Shown here one piece after another: positions 1-8,000 of a DNA stretch of 15,780 bases. Source of the stretch: an uncultured Pseudanabaenaceae cyanobacterium (GTDB lineage Bacteria; Cyanobacteriota; Cyanobacteriia; PCC-9006; JAAUQQ01); the NCBI GenBank assembly GCA_938015405.1, contig CALLPZ010000170.1:1-15780 (forward strand). The letters run 5' to 3'. The notes beneath the pieces are model-generated. The model was not told the DNA's origin and did not search any database. It was given only the letters and a program-made list of their open reading frames with translations. The position numbers and the translations under genes were made by a program. How positions within the stretch are numbered: position 1 is the stretch's first letter; each line of letters starts with the position of its first letter.

Positions 1-1
1 C

Positions 2-181
2 CTTCAAGTTAAACCGGGAATTACCGGTGAGTGGCAAGCTAAGGGGCGCTCCCAGGTTGATGATTTTGAGGCCATTGTTGCGATGGATATGCGTTATCAA
101 TCCCAGTGGTCCATTGGCTACGACCTCAGTTTGATTTTGGCTACGGTGAGTGCCGTCATTCAAAGACGTGGAGCTTGCTAA
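2..181 (+). CDS. Polyisoprenyl-phosphate sugar transferase, C-terminal end (partial)
   Basis: Only the last 59 codons are present, open at the left edge and ending in TAA at 179-181. The fragment carries the C-terminal signature of the bacterial sugar transferase family (WbaP/ExoY/WcaJ type): VKPGITGEWQAKGRS near its start, then acidic residues, then YDLSLILATV and a terminal RRGAC, which corresponds to the family's usual RRGAY-like end. Members of this family move a sugar-1-phosphate from a nucleotide sugar to undecaprenyl phosphate at the cytoplasmic face of the inner membrane, the first step of exopolysaccharide or O-antigen repeat assembly. The substrate sugar cannot be read from this tail. 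A strong hairpin follows 67 bases downstream, so this is probably the last gene of its transcript. Confidence 0.87.
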   Translation, partial: LQVKPGITGEWQAKGRSQVDDFEAIVAMDMRYQSQWSIGYDLSLILATVSAVIQRRGAC

Positions 182-247
182 GCACTGCCCAATATTCACG
201 TTTCGACCAGGCCAATATTGAGGCTGGGTCGTCAGGGAGATGATTTT

Positions 248-300
248 GCTCAGAACGCAGGAGCCATTAGGCGATCTGCGTTCTGAGCTCTTTAAATATC
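248..300 (+). terminator. Terminator-like hairpin after the sugar transferase
   Basis: A perfect 13-bp inverted repeat, GCTCAGAACGCAG at 248-260 and its complement at 276-288, encloses a 15-base loop. It is followed by the AT-rich run TCTTTAAATATCT, which is not a clean U-tract. Its position between two plus-strand genes suits termination of the sugar transferase transcript. A protein-binding palindrome is a possible alternative. Confidence 0.5.
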
Positions 301-399
301 TGTGGTTCGACTGAGCTGAGTCGTCGTCAGCATGGGGAGCTTCTGATTGATTAATGTAATGCGATGCCCTGTGAACCTGCATTCTGGGGCATATTAGCC

Positions 400-876
400 A
401 TGGTGAATGATTTTCAGCCCATGACCCTTGATGCAATCCACCAGGCCTACCAAGCGCAGCTCCAGCAGTTTTATGGTGACCAATCTCTAGCAGATGAAGC
501 TGAACGACTGCTGTTAACGGGGAGTGGTCCGTTGGCTGACTATGCCATGCCATCTTTAAGTGAACCCGAGAACCGAGAGGGGATGCCTGAAGCAATGTTG
601 ACAGCTTACGACTACTATCGTGAGCATATTGTGGCTAAAGATTTAGGCTCTGCCTACGGCGTGACGTTGCTGGTCGGCGAGCAAATTACCTTTGCAGTGG
701 TTGTGACCACCGATGGGGATGATGGTTGGCTGGAGGTCTATGACATTGAGGGACAACAGTTGGGCGTTGCTCGTACCTGTTTCGATAAGGTTCTGTGGGG
801 GGATTGTGCTGAGATGCGATCGCTCGTATCCACCTCAGCGCTGCCCGCTGAGCTAGAGGCCCAACTCCCATCTTGA
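400..876 (+). CDS. Unrecognised protein, about 158 residues
   Basis: I do not recognise this family. The frame is open from an ATG at 364, but the preferred start is the ATG at 400 (MVNDFQPMTLDAIHQAYQ). The twelve residues before it look unlike a protein start, and no ribosome binding site decides the matter; a third ATG lies at 421. The protein is acidic and soluble with no signal peptide or membrane segment. The N-terminal half is probably helical (DAIHQAYQAQLQQFYG, then an acidic, leucine-rich stretch). The C-terminal half looks like beta strands (ITFAVVVTTDGDDGWLEVYDIEG), then VARTCFDKVLWGD. Two stop codons in tandem (TGATGA, 874-879) end it. It is probably a real gene, because it fills the space between the upstream hairpin and the convergent lipoprotein gene and contains a HIP1 site at 816-823. 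Function is unknown. Confidence 0.6.
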   Translation: MVNDFQPMTLDAIHQAYQAQLQQFYGDQSLADEAERLLLTGSGPLADYAMPSLSEPENREGMPEAMLTAYDYYREHIVAKDLGSAYGVTLLVGEQITFAVVVTTDGDDGWLEVYDIEGQQLGVARTCFDKVLWGDCAEMRSLVSTSALPAELEAQLPS

Positions 877-970
877 TGAGCAGCGTTTGTCGCTGAGCAG
901 CTATTTGGCGATGAGTCGTTTCTCCAGCGCTCTTTTGCTCGCCCCCACGGTGCAGAACTCTTTGTGCTGA

Positions 971-1534
971 TTAAAATGCAGAGACCGTTTGCCAATTGCG
1001 TAGGCTTACAACTCGCTCTCCCACTCTGGCATCGGTTGGATATCCTTCCAATCCGTAGTTCAGCAGCACATCTTCGGGCCGCCCCTTAAGGGTGGTACCA
1101 ATGATCAGATCCCGCCAACCATTGGTACGACTCTCACTGAGCAACACGGGCTGGCGAACTTTCTCCGTACGAGAGAGAAAGAGAAAATTGCCGTCACTGG
1201 TGCCCCGGAAAATGAGTAGAGGGCAGCCGCTTAAGCCGCACCAATCAGGACCTTTCAGGATGACGAGTGCATCATCGATGCCGTCATTGTCTAGGTCTTG
1301 GTAGGCATCTTCGTAGGGACTGCCGGTTAGGGCCTTTTGATTCAGTAGGTAAGTATTCAAGGCCTGGCTGACCCCACCCTGATTTGGGATGAGTTCTTCC
1401 CCAGACTCTGTTTTGAAAGTTGGGCTGGCTTGGCAACTCGCCAGACCTATGACGAGACCGACTAGTAGACCAGAGAGCAGGCGCTGGCTTGGACGGGAAT
1501 GGGTCAAGCATGACTTGGGACGGCTAGAAGTCAT
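971..1534 (-). CDS. Small lipoprotein with an acidic Ca-loop-like motif and a Cys pair
   Basis: The frame stays open up to 1648, but the sensible start is the ATG at 1534, giving 187 residues. This places a basic N-terminus and a hydrophobic core (LLSGLLVGLVIGL) directly before the lipobox L31-A32-S33-C34, a signal peptidase II site. The mature protein should be lipid-anchored and outside the cytoplasm. Residues 80-85 (DLDNDG) match the EF-hand or VCBS-like pattern D-x-D-x-D-G, and DWCGLSGCPLLIF (97-109) carries two cysteines five residues apart. This combination (DLDNDG, then WCG-x-x-GC-x-LLIF) is familiar from uncharacterised bacterial envelope proteins, but no activity is established. The DUF456 gene ends 55 bases upstream on the same strand, so cotranscription is likely. 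Confidence 0.75.
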   Translation of the reverse strand: MTSSRPKSCLTHSRPSQRLLSGLLVGLVIGLASCQASPTFKTESGEELIPNQGGVSQALNTYLLNQKALTGSPYEDAYQDLDNDGIDDALVILKGPDWCGLSGCPLLIFRGTSDGNFLFLSRTEKVRQPVLLSESRTNGWRDLIIGTTLKGRPEDVLLNYGLEGYPTDARVGERVVSLRNWQTVSAF

Positions 1535-1589
1535 AGGGAACAATTTGATGGCTTCGTCAACGTCTGAGATGGGAGCAGATATTGGGGAA

Positions 1590-2141
1590 TTAGCCCACGG
1601 GTAAACCACCTGACACAAAGGACCAGGTATTCCAAACAAAGAGGGCAATCGCCGCGATCGCCAAAATCACCTCCAGCAAGTTGCCAACAATGGAGCCCAC
1701 TGCCACGGCCACACTCACTTTGAGGGACTGTTCGACCCGAGGCTTAAACTCTAGCTTGCCGCGATAGAGATATTCCCCAATGAAGGCCCCTGCTACTGCA
1801 CCAAAGAGAATGCCTAACAGTGGCCCACCTAGGGGCAGAGCAGGTAAGAGTCCGAGAAAGCCTAGCACCATGCCAAGGATGGCGCCAAACTGAGCCCAGC
1901 TACTTGCCCCCACCTGTTTGGCTCCCCAGTAAGCGGCAAACCATTCAATGCCTGCGCTGAGGATCAGTGCGATGAAGATTAGTACCAGGGGCCAGAGGGC
2001 GATGGAGAAATTAGTGGCGATGCACCAAATCAAAATGGCAATGAGAATGAGGCTGGGGCCAGGAATGCCAGGCAGCACTGCTCCTGCTACGCCGACCAGC
2101 ATCGTGGCGATCAAAATCCAGTACAGAACGGTCAAATCCAT
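1590..2141 (-). CDS. DUF456 family integral membrane protein
   Basis: This 183-residue protein is strongly hydrophobic. The DUF456 pattern is clear: the loop GAVLPGIPGPSLI at 20-32, the conserved stretch YWGAKQVGASSWAQFGAILG at 71-90, and the glycine-rich PLGGPLLGILFGAVAGAFIGE at 103-123. Hydrophobic segments lie at roughly 6-24, 29-45, 48-66, 84-122 (probably two helices) and 143-170, with a charged loop at about 127-141. The family is widespread in bacteria and its function is unknown, so no substrate should be assigned. Length is normal. It lies between the M48 protease (119 bases upstream) and the lipoprotein (55 bases downstream), all on the minus strand. Confidence 0.92.
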   Translation of the reverse strand: MDLTVLYWILIATMLVGVAGAVLPGIPGPSLILIAILIWCIATNFSIALWPLVLIFIALILSAGIEWFAAYWGAKQVGASSWAQFGAILGMVLGFLGLLPALPLGGPLLGILFGAVAGAFIGEYLYRGKLEFKPRVEQSLKVSVAVAVGSIVGNLLEVILAIAAIALFVWNTWSFVSGGLPVG

Positions 2142-2260
2142 TGCAGTCTCCGCAGGTCAGGGCTGAAGGGGGAAGTGGCCTGGGTGGGTCTCCCAGGGCC
2201 GAGGATTCTGGCAATTACTTCGGGCCAGCATTGAATGAGACTAAGGCTCTACTAAGAGCG

Positions 2261-3115
2261 CTAGGGCAGGCGGGGCCGTGCAATTTTATTAAAGCGATCG
2301 CGACCATCTTCGAGCTGGGGCGGAATACCGTCGGGGAAGACTTGATTGATCATGCCCACGAGTTCTTGGGCTCGATTGCCGGGGTTGGGATGGCTGCTGA
2401 AGAATTCTGGGGGAGCGCCACCGCTGTTGGCTGATTCTAGGATTTCCATCAGTTCCACGATGCCGCGAGGGTCATAGCCCGCTTCCACCATGAATTGGAG
2501 GCCGAGGCGATCGCTTTCTAGCTCATCTTCGCGACCGTATTTCAGACTGACTAATTGATTAACAGCTTGGGCAATGGCGGCTGCACTGCGCCCACTACCG
2601 TACTCGCCATCACTCGCGGCGACGCCCACTGCATTGACGAGAGAAACGCCTAGCTGCTGCTTGGCCATATGCTCGGCACCATGGCGACCAATCACATGGC
2701 CAATCTCATGGCCTAGCACTGCGGCCAATTGAGCTTCGTCATCTAGCTGGCGCATAAGGCCTGCCGTTAGGAAGACTTGTCCACCGGGTAGGGCAAAGGC
2801 ATTGATGGTTTGGGCATCACGCAGCAGATGGAATTCGAAGTTGTAGGGAGACTGCCGGGCTCCGGTTTCACTAATCAGATCTGCACCTACTGCATCCACG
2901 TAGGCCTGGAGCTGTTCATCGGGATAGAGACCTCCATGCTGCTGTGCCATTTCGCCCCGGGCCTGTACACCGAGAACCTGCTCCTGTTGAGGGCTGAGCT
3001 GGACGCGCTGTTTCTCCCCCGTCACCGGGTTAATGTCTGTACTACCGTAATAGTTGAGGAGCCCAAAAATGGCGAAAATTCCACCGATGAGCAACCGCAG
3101 GAGCAGTTTTCTCAC
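2261..3115 (-). CDS. M48 family zinc metalloprotease, membrane-anchored
   Basis: This is a peptidase M48 protein. The zinc motif HEIGH sits within AAVLGHEIGHVIGRH, and the third ligand is the first Glu of ELESD, 62 residues after the first His. Upstream lies the family's FALPGGQVFLTAGLM strand, and near the end SSHPNPGNRAQEL. An ATG at 3217 gives 318 residues, but I prefer the GTG at 3115 (284 residues). It is preceded by GGGAG at seven bases and starts MRKLLLRLLIGGIFAIFG, a normal signal anchor; the 34 extra residues from 3217 look uncharged by family constraint. The basic residues before the helix put the catalytic domain outside the cytoplasm. Relatives such as BepA and LoiP do envelope protein quality control. 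A hairpin with one bulge (about 2177-2200) lies downstream in the gap to the DUF456 gene. Confidence 0.92.
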   Translation of the reverse strand: MRKLLLRLLIGGIFAIFGLLNYYGSTDINPVTGEKQRVQLSPQQEQVLGVQARGEMAQQHGGLYPDEQLQAYVDAVGADLISETGARQSPYNFEFHLLRDAQTINAFALPGGQVFLTAGLMRQLDDEAQLAAVLGHEIGHVIGRHGAEHMAKQQLGVSLVNAVGVAASDGEYGSGRSAAAIAQAVNQLVSLKYGREDELESDRLGLQFMVEAGYDPRGIVELMEILESANSGGAPPEFFSSHPNPGNRAQELVGMINQVFPDGIPPQLEDGRDRFNKIARPRLP

Positions 3116-3335
3116 GCTTCGTCTCCCAAAATCAAAGATGTCCTGAGCGAGTCGAGAGTCAGTTGTCGCAACGGCCCAACTTGCTAGGAGTTTGTTCTCC
3201 ACAGCACCGCCTGCCATTTCTAGATGTGACAGGACTGTGGATGTCCTAAGTCATAGGGCCAAGGCTATAACGATTGAACCGACCACTGTGACTGTATTTT
3301 GCAGGATGGACCCCCGATCCGCCCTGAAAATTAGC

Positions 3336-3372
3336 AAACCTCAACGAAGTCCGGATGGCTTCGTTGAGGTTT
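3336..3372 (-). terminator. Perfect 14-bp hairpin, probable terminator of the YbjN-like gene
   Basis: AAACCTCAACGAAG at 3336-3349 pairs perfectly with 3359-3372 across a 9-base loop. It lies 70 bases beyond the stop codon of the minus-strand YbjN-like gene and before the M48 gene. Read on the minus strand the stem ends in TTTGCTAATTTT, an interrupted U-tract. On the plus strand there are only three T residues, so minus-strand termination is the better reading. Confidence 0.5.
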
Positions 3373-3441
3373 AATAACGTCTGCATGTTTGGAGGCTTGT
3401 GACTAAAGGGGGTATTACAACGACCCTTTAACCCTCATCTT

Positions 3442-4008
3442 TTAGTCAGGTTCAATCAAATATCGCTTGCCCCGGCGCTTACGGGCTTCCATGGCTCGTT
3501 CGAGGACGGTCAGCAATCCTGGCGCTTCGGTCTGTAAGGCTAGGAGCAGGCGTTCGCCCTCATCCTCTTCTTGGGGGTCCGAACCTGTTTCCATGACATG
3601 GGCTAGGCGCGGCAGTGCCATTTCATCAACGAGCTGAACCAATCCGTGGAGACAGCGATTGAACTGTCGCTCGGTTAGTTCTGCATCTTCCAGGGGAAAC
3701 TCGATGATGGCACGGATTTCGCCATCTGACGGGTCGTACTCCCATTGCAGCATCTTGGTTTCCCAAGAGATGCTCAGCATGGTCTGGAGGATCGCTGACT
3801 TGTGGGGATGGTTTTGGACATCGGACAGAATTTGAGGCGCATAGATGGAGAAAAATTCTCCTTCCTCTTCCAGTTCCACAACCACGAGCAAGTGCTCAAT
3901 GCTTTCGCCTTTCACACCGGTATAGATACGGTGGTTTTCCGCATCTAAACGATATTTCCAGCCTTTATTGTCGAGGAACTTAGATATTTTCTGTACGGAT
4001 GTGCCCAT
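3442..4008 (-). CDS. YbjN-like domain protein
   Basis: The 188-residue soluble protein starts MGTSVQKISKFLDNKGWKYR, with features of the YbjN fold (related to type III secretion chaperones). An N-terminal helix is followed by strands (HLLVVVELEEEGEFFSIYAP), a central helix containing AILQTMLSISWETKMLQWEYD, then strands (GEIRAIIEFPLED) and a long helix (TERQFNRCLHGLVQLVDEM). An acidic linker (about 143-152) leads to a basic tail, ARKRRGKRYLIEPD. Cyanobacteria commonly encode such proteins; they are uncharacterised. The assignment rests on pattern and predicted fold, not on a catalytic motif. It has 318 bases of gene-free DNA upstream and a strong hairpin downstream, so it is probably transcribed alone. 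Confidence 0.75.
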   Translation of the reverse strand: MGTSVQKISKFLDNKGWKYRLDAENHRIYTGVKGESIEHLLVVVELEEEGEFFSIYAPQILSDVQNHPHKSAILQTMLSISWETKMLQWEYDPSDGEIRAIIEFPLEDAELTERQFNRCLHGLVQLVDEMALPRLAHVMETGSDPQEEDEGERLLLALQTEAPGLLTVLERAMEARKRRGKRYLIEPD

Positions 4009-4326
4009 GGTGAGCGGTGGTAGGGGGACTAAAGAGATCGCAAAACGAGAAGGGAACTGTGGGAACTTAATCTACACCATTGTTTCCGGCTACGGGGCGG
4101 AGTTGGGTGTTGAATACCGACTGGGGAAACCCGGCTAATGGTGGCTTTAATACGTAGGTATAAATATTACGTGTTACCGCAACTGGACTTTGTGATCGAC
4201 CTCTTGACGCTCCGTCTATTCTCTGGTTGGAAGATTCGCTGGAGTGTTGCGAGGCCTTGACTAAGGCCAGGAAGGTTTGCCCTTCTCTATGCTGACAGAG
4301 AAGTTTCTAGGCTTGTTCCTTCGTTG
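4009..4326. other. Gene-free stretch between coaE and the YbjN-like gene
   Basis: 318 bases contain no credible coding frame. The stretch should hold the promoter of the YbjN-like gene, but I found no convincing -35/-10 pair. It includes an AT-rich block near 4150-4175 (TACGTAGGTATAAATATTACGT) flanked by ACGT repeats, and the small hairpin at 4282-4303. Confidence 0.6.
4282..4303. repeat. Small inverted repeat downstream of coaE
   Basis: CTTCTCT at 4282-4288 pairs with AGAGAAG at 4297-4303 across eight bases. It lies 24 bases past the coaE stop codon. No U-tract follows on the minus strand, so it is at best a weak terminator. Confidence 0.3.
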
Positions 4327-4938
4327 CTAGGGTTGCCTGAGCAGGGTCTCGATTTGCTTAATAAGATGAGCTGGATCTTGACTATTGTCTAGGACTACAT
4401 CCGCACGATCGCATTTTTCGGAAAGTGGCATCTGCGCGGCGATGCGAGACTCTGCCTGGGATTCCGTCAAGTTGTTCCGAGTCATGAGGCGCTGGCGCTG
4501 TTGCTCATCTGTACAGCTTACGACCCAGGTTTCCGTGATGCGGTGGGTCAGATTTTTCTCAAACAATAGTGGGATGACCAGGACAACGAGAGGGGCATCC
4601 CCATGGTCGGCCAAGGCTTGGTCGAAGCGCTGCCCGACGTAGGGATGGATTTGGGCTTCGAGCCAGCGGAGTTCTGTGGCGTCATTGAAGACGATTTGGC
4701 CGAGATTGGCGCGGTTGATGGGAGCGGGACCACGGTGGGGATTGTCCCCTTTTGTCAGGATTTCAGGACCATAACGCTCGTGGATGCGCTGCCAGATTTC
4801 TCCTCCAGGGGTGACCGCATCGCGGGCGTAGAGGTCGGCGTCGAAGATGGGAATGTTGTGGACCGTCGCCAGATGATCGGCGACGGTGGTTTTGCCGGTG
4901 GCGATACCGCCGGTTAGGCCAATTTTGCGTTGAGGCAT
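4327..4938 (-). CDS. coaE: Dephospho-CoA kinase
   Basis: CoaE phosphorylates the 3'-hydroxyl of dephospho-CoA with ATP, the last step of coenzyme A synthesis, in the cytoplasm. The 203-residue length is typical. The Walker A loop GGIATGKT is at residues 10-17, followed by IFDADLYARD (31-40), which holds the conserved FDAD. The core strand with IPLLFEKNL lies at 122-130, and the lid-like RNNLTESQAESRIAAQM at 154-170 is followed by RADVVLDN, the usual C-terminal CoaE motif. The HP pair at 98-99 is also present. All key motifs are intact. The start ATG at 4938 is the only one that keeps the P-loop at its usual position. The large modular lyase ends 124 bases upstream on the same strand; no functional link is evident. 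Confidence 0.97.
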   Translation of the reverse strand: MPQRKIGLTGGIATGKTTVADHLATVHNIPIFDADLYARDAVTPGGEIWQRIHERYGPEILTKGDNPHRGPAPINRANLGQIVFNDATELRWLEAQIHPYVGQRFDQALADHGDAPLVVLVIPLLFEKNLTHRITETWVVSCTDEQQRQRLMTRNNLTESQAESRIAAQMPLSEKCDRADVVLDNSQDPAHLIKQIETLLRQP

Positions 4939-5062
4939 GGGCAGAGGCTGTAGCTAGGGCCAGGCAGTGCAGCGTGTGAACACTTCATCAGGTAACCATA
5001 GCCTGGTTGTCCCAATGCTTTTGTCCCTCTGCTTTGCCTGACCCTCGTTGCTGCCCCAGCGT

Positions 5063-8000
5063 TTAGTTGGGCAAGCCGACGTTGCTATCAAGCGGGTTGA
5101 CTGTGCTGTTGAGAGGATTGGACGAGGTATTGGATAGGGGATTCGCCAACAGTTGCTGTTGATTGGTTGTGGCGATCGCGCCCAGGTAGTTACTGATGAT
5201 GCGATCGCTGTCTGCATCGTAGTAAACCTCGTTGTTGGCCACCGTCAGCTTGGCATCCAAGCCACTGCCCACAACGTTGGCCGTGGGTGCGGTGCCCTGG
5301 CCGGTCAACATTGCCACCCATAGGTCCGTGTTGACGCCCGTCGTTGTGATCCGTAGCGGATCGCCCGCATCCAGGGTCACATTGCTGGGCTCCAAGACCC
5401 AGCCTTTGACGTAGTCACCATCCGCCGAAGTGAGCAGGAAGGTTTGCAAGCCGCCTTCGCTGCCCGTGCTGACGCTAATGCCGCCATCGTCCAGGGTTTC
5501 ACCCACGTTGATTTGCCAGCTGTAGCTGTGGCTGCTGGTGTCCCGAATCTTATCCAGGGTGGTGAGCAGGGTGGAACCATCGGGGTTGAATTCAACATCC
5601 AAGTGGCGTTTGGCACTGTCAATTCCCAGGCGCTCATAGGCTTGGCCTCCATCGACGATGACATATCCTCCCGTAGCATTCGCTTCAGAGAATTCCTGCC
5701 GACCGTTATCAGTCTGCCGAGGAATGTTGCCATCCACCAGCAGGGTGCTGTAGACGTTGGCATCGGTGCCGCTTTCGGGGCCAGCGATGAAGCGATCTCC
5801 ATAGGCATGGAGACCCAAGTTAAAGGCTTCGGCTCGGTTCCAAGCATTGGGTTCAGATTCAAAATCACCAATCAGGGAGACGAGGGTGTCGTCAGCATCC
5901 TGCCAGCGGTTCCGTAGGAAGTACCCCCCCTTTTCTTCGCTAGCCAGCAGATGCTGGAATTCATTGGGATTGCTGTCAGGGTCTAGGGCAGTAACGTTTT
6001 CCGTGGGGTAGTAAATCAGTGACCAGGTGGTGGCAGAGCGGGTGTGCTCAAATTTGTCACCATCCGCAGCGGGGTTATTGACGCCGCGAGCCCGGTCATA
6101 AACGTACTTGTAGTAGCCTTGCTGAGCTTCAGGCACATCGGCAAACATAAAGCTGGTCCAGCCTTCAGCATTAAAGCGAACCTGGCCCACGCCATACTGC
6201 ACGGACTCCTGCTCAGCATTGAAGACAGAGCCGTAAAGAGGCAGCTTCCAGAATTCCTTCGATTCAAAAGCAGCATCTAGGTCTGTATCGCCGGTGCTGC
6301 GCAGGGCATTGACCGCCGTGGCGAGGACGCTGCCGCCGTAGGTGAGGTAGCCGTTGCCTTCTTGGTTGTAACCGTAGTCGCCGTAACCGTTGAGGATGTG
6401 CTGGTTGAGTTCGTTTTTGATCAGGGCGTAGCGATCGCTCCTCACCGCCTCTTCTCCCAGTGCCAGCATGGTGACAATCTCCGCACCGCGTGTCACGGCT
6501 GTCCAGTTAGAGGCGAAGGGTGCCCGCACATTGGGGTGGCTAAAGCTCTCCCAGGAATCCAGGCCTTCCACCAGCTTGCCCTTGACCCAGGCCCGCTGTT
6601 CCGGCGTCCAGGCTTTGGCAGCCCAGTCATAGGAGATGGCAAAGCCCAGGGCGATCATTGCGCGGGTTAGGCCCTTGTCCGAGGTGATATTGGCATTGGT
6701 AAAGCCAGGGCTGTCATACACCTCACGCAGCGCACCGTAGGCGATCTGGGCATAGGCTGGGTCATCCGTCAGCTGATACATCATCGAGGCTTCGCGGGCC
6801 AGCCAGGTGCGGGCGTAATTCTTGTTGCCGTCGTTGAGGTTCTCGTCGTAAACCTGCCAATCGTTTTGATCCACCCGAGCCTGCATCGCAGCAAAGGCCT
6901 GTTGGTGATGGGAACCTGCCACCTGAATCGCTGCTTTAATATCATCGATTTTGCCGTCACCGATATAGAGGCGGGGCTCCAGGTTCTCTTCATCATCGAC
7001 GATGGTGAATTGAGCCTCAGACAGATTTCCTAGGGTTGCACCACCGGTGGGATTGGTGAGTTGTAGATTCACCCGTTCGGTGAATTCTGGCGTGGCATCG
7101 TTGGTGATGGGAATCAGAACTGTTTTGCTTTCTTCGCCCGGGGCAAAGCTGACGGTAATCGGGTCACCGTTGAAGTCGCTGCCTGCCGTGGCCGTATCCC
7201 CGGTGAGGTTGAGCGTTGCGCTAATTGTGCCACCCGTGCCTAAGATGCGATTGATCGTGACTTCTGCTGCAGGAGAGCCATTTTCATTGGCAATGTAATT
7301 GGCTTTGCTGAATTCCAACCGACCCGGCAGGGTGGACAGATCAACAGGTACAAATTCGACGTAGTCGATGGCGGCGCTATCACCGTCTTTTTCTAGGCCA
7401 AAGACTTGCAGTTGGGTGCCAGGGGTAATCTGTTGGATATCACCGGCTTGGTAGCGAGTAAAGCTGTCGGCATTGATGTCGGCTGTCCCTTTATCCTGAA
7501 CCAGTGCCCAGTACCGGACGGTTTTGCCGTTCAATTTCACCGACATTTGGGCCTTACCGTCGTTTTGGTCGTAATGGCCTACGAAGATCTGGTAGGTACC
7601 GTCCAGGTCTAACGTGGTGGTTCCAGTGCCACGCTCGCCACTACTGCCACCCTCAAAACTGATCAGCTGACCGCCAGAGCTATCGCTATTGCTGCTGATG
7701 CGATAGTTCGACAGGGCTAGATCTTCGGCTTCAATGCGGATGGCATTGTTGTTTCCATTGCCGCCATCGCCAGGCTCCGGCTCAGGAGCAGGCTCGGGTT
7801 CCGGCTCGGGCTCGGGCTCTGGTTCGGGGGCAGGCGTTGTGCCACTAGTCGGGATGAATTCGACATAATCCAAGCGCGCATATTCACCTGCTTCTTCTTG
7901 GCCCAGAATTTCCAGCAATTGCCCTGATGTAATAGCCTGTCCTGCTGCAATTTGGCGGCGAACGCCGTTTCCTGCACTAATCCAGTTGCTCCCTAGCTGC

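Noticed and set aside
301..312. TGTGGTTCGACT resembling a tRNA T-arm
   Set aside because: No acceptor stem, anticodon arm or matching 3' end lies around it.
877..970. Possible pseudogene remnant after the orphan gene
   Set aside because: Only about 30 residues look protein-like and I recognise no family, so I did not annotate it; it is recorded only as a finding.
5377..5917. Long opposite-strand and out-of-frame open stretches inside the lyase gene
   Set aside because: They are shadows of a well-supported 1473-codon gene, with low-complexity translations and no start signals.
7769..7837. GGCTCG-type tandem repeat that could be taken for a CRISPR-like or regulatory array
   Set aside because: The units are about six bases and encode an in-frame Pro-Glu linker in the lyase; there are no spacers.
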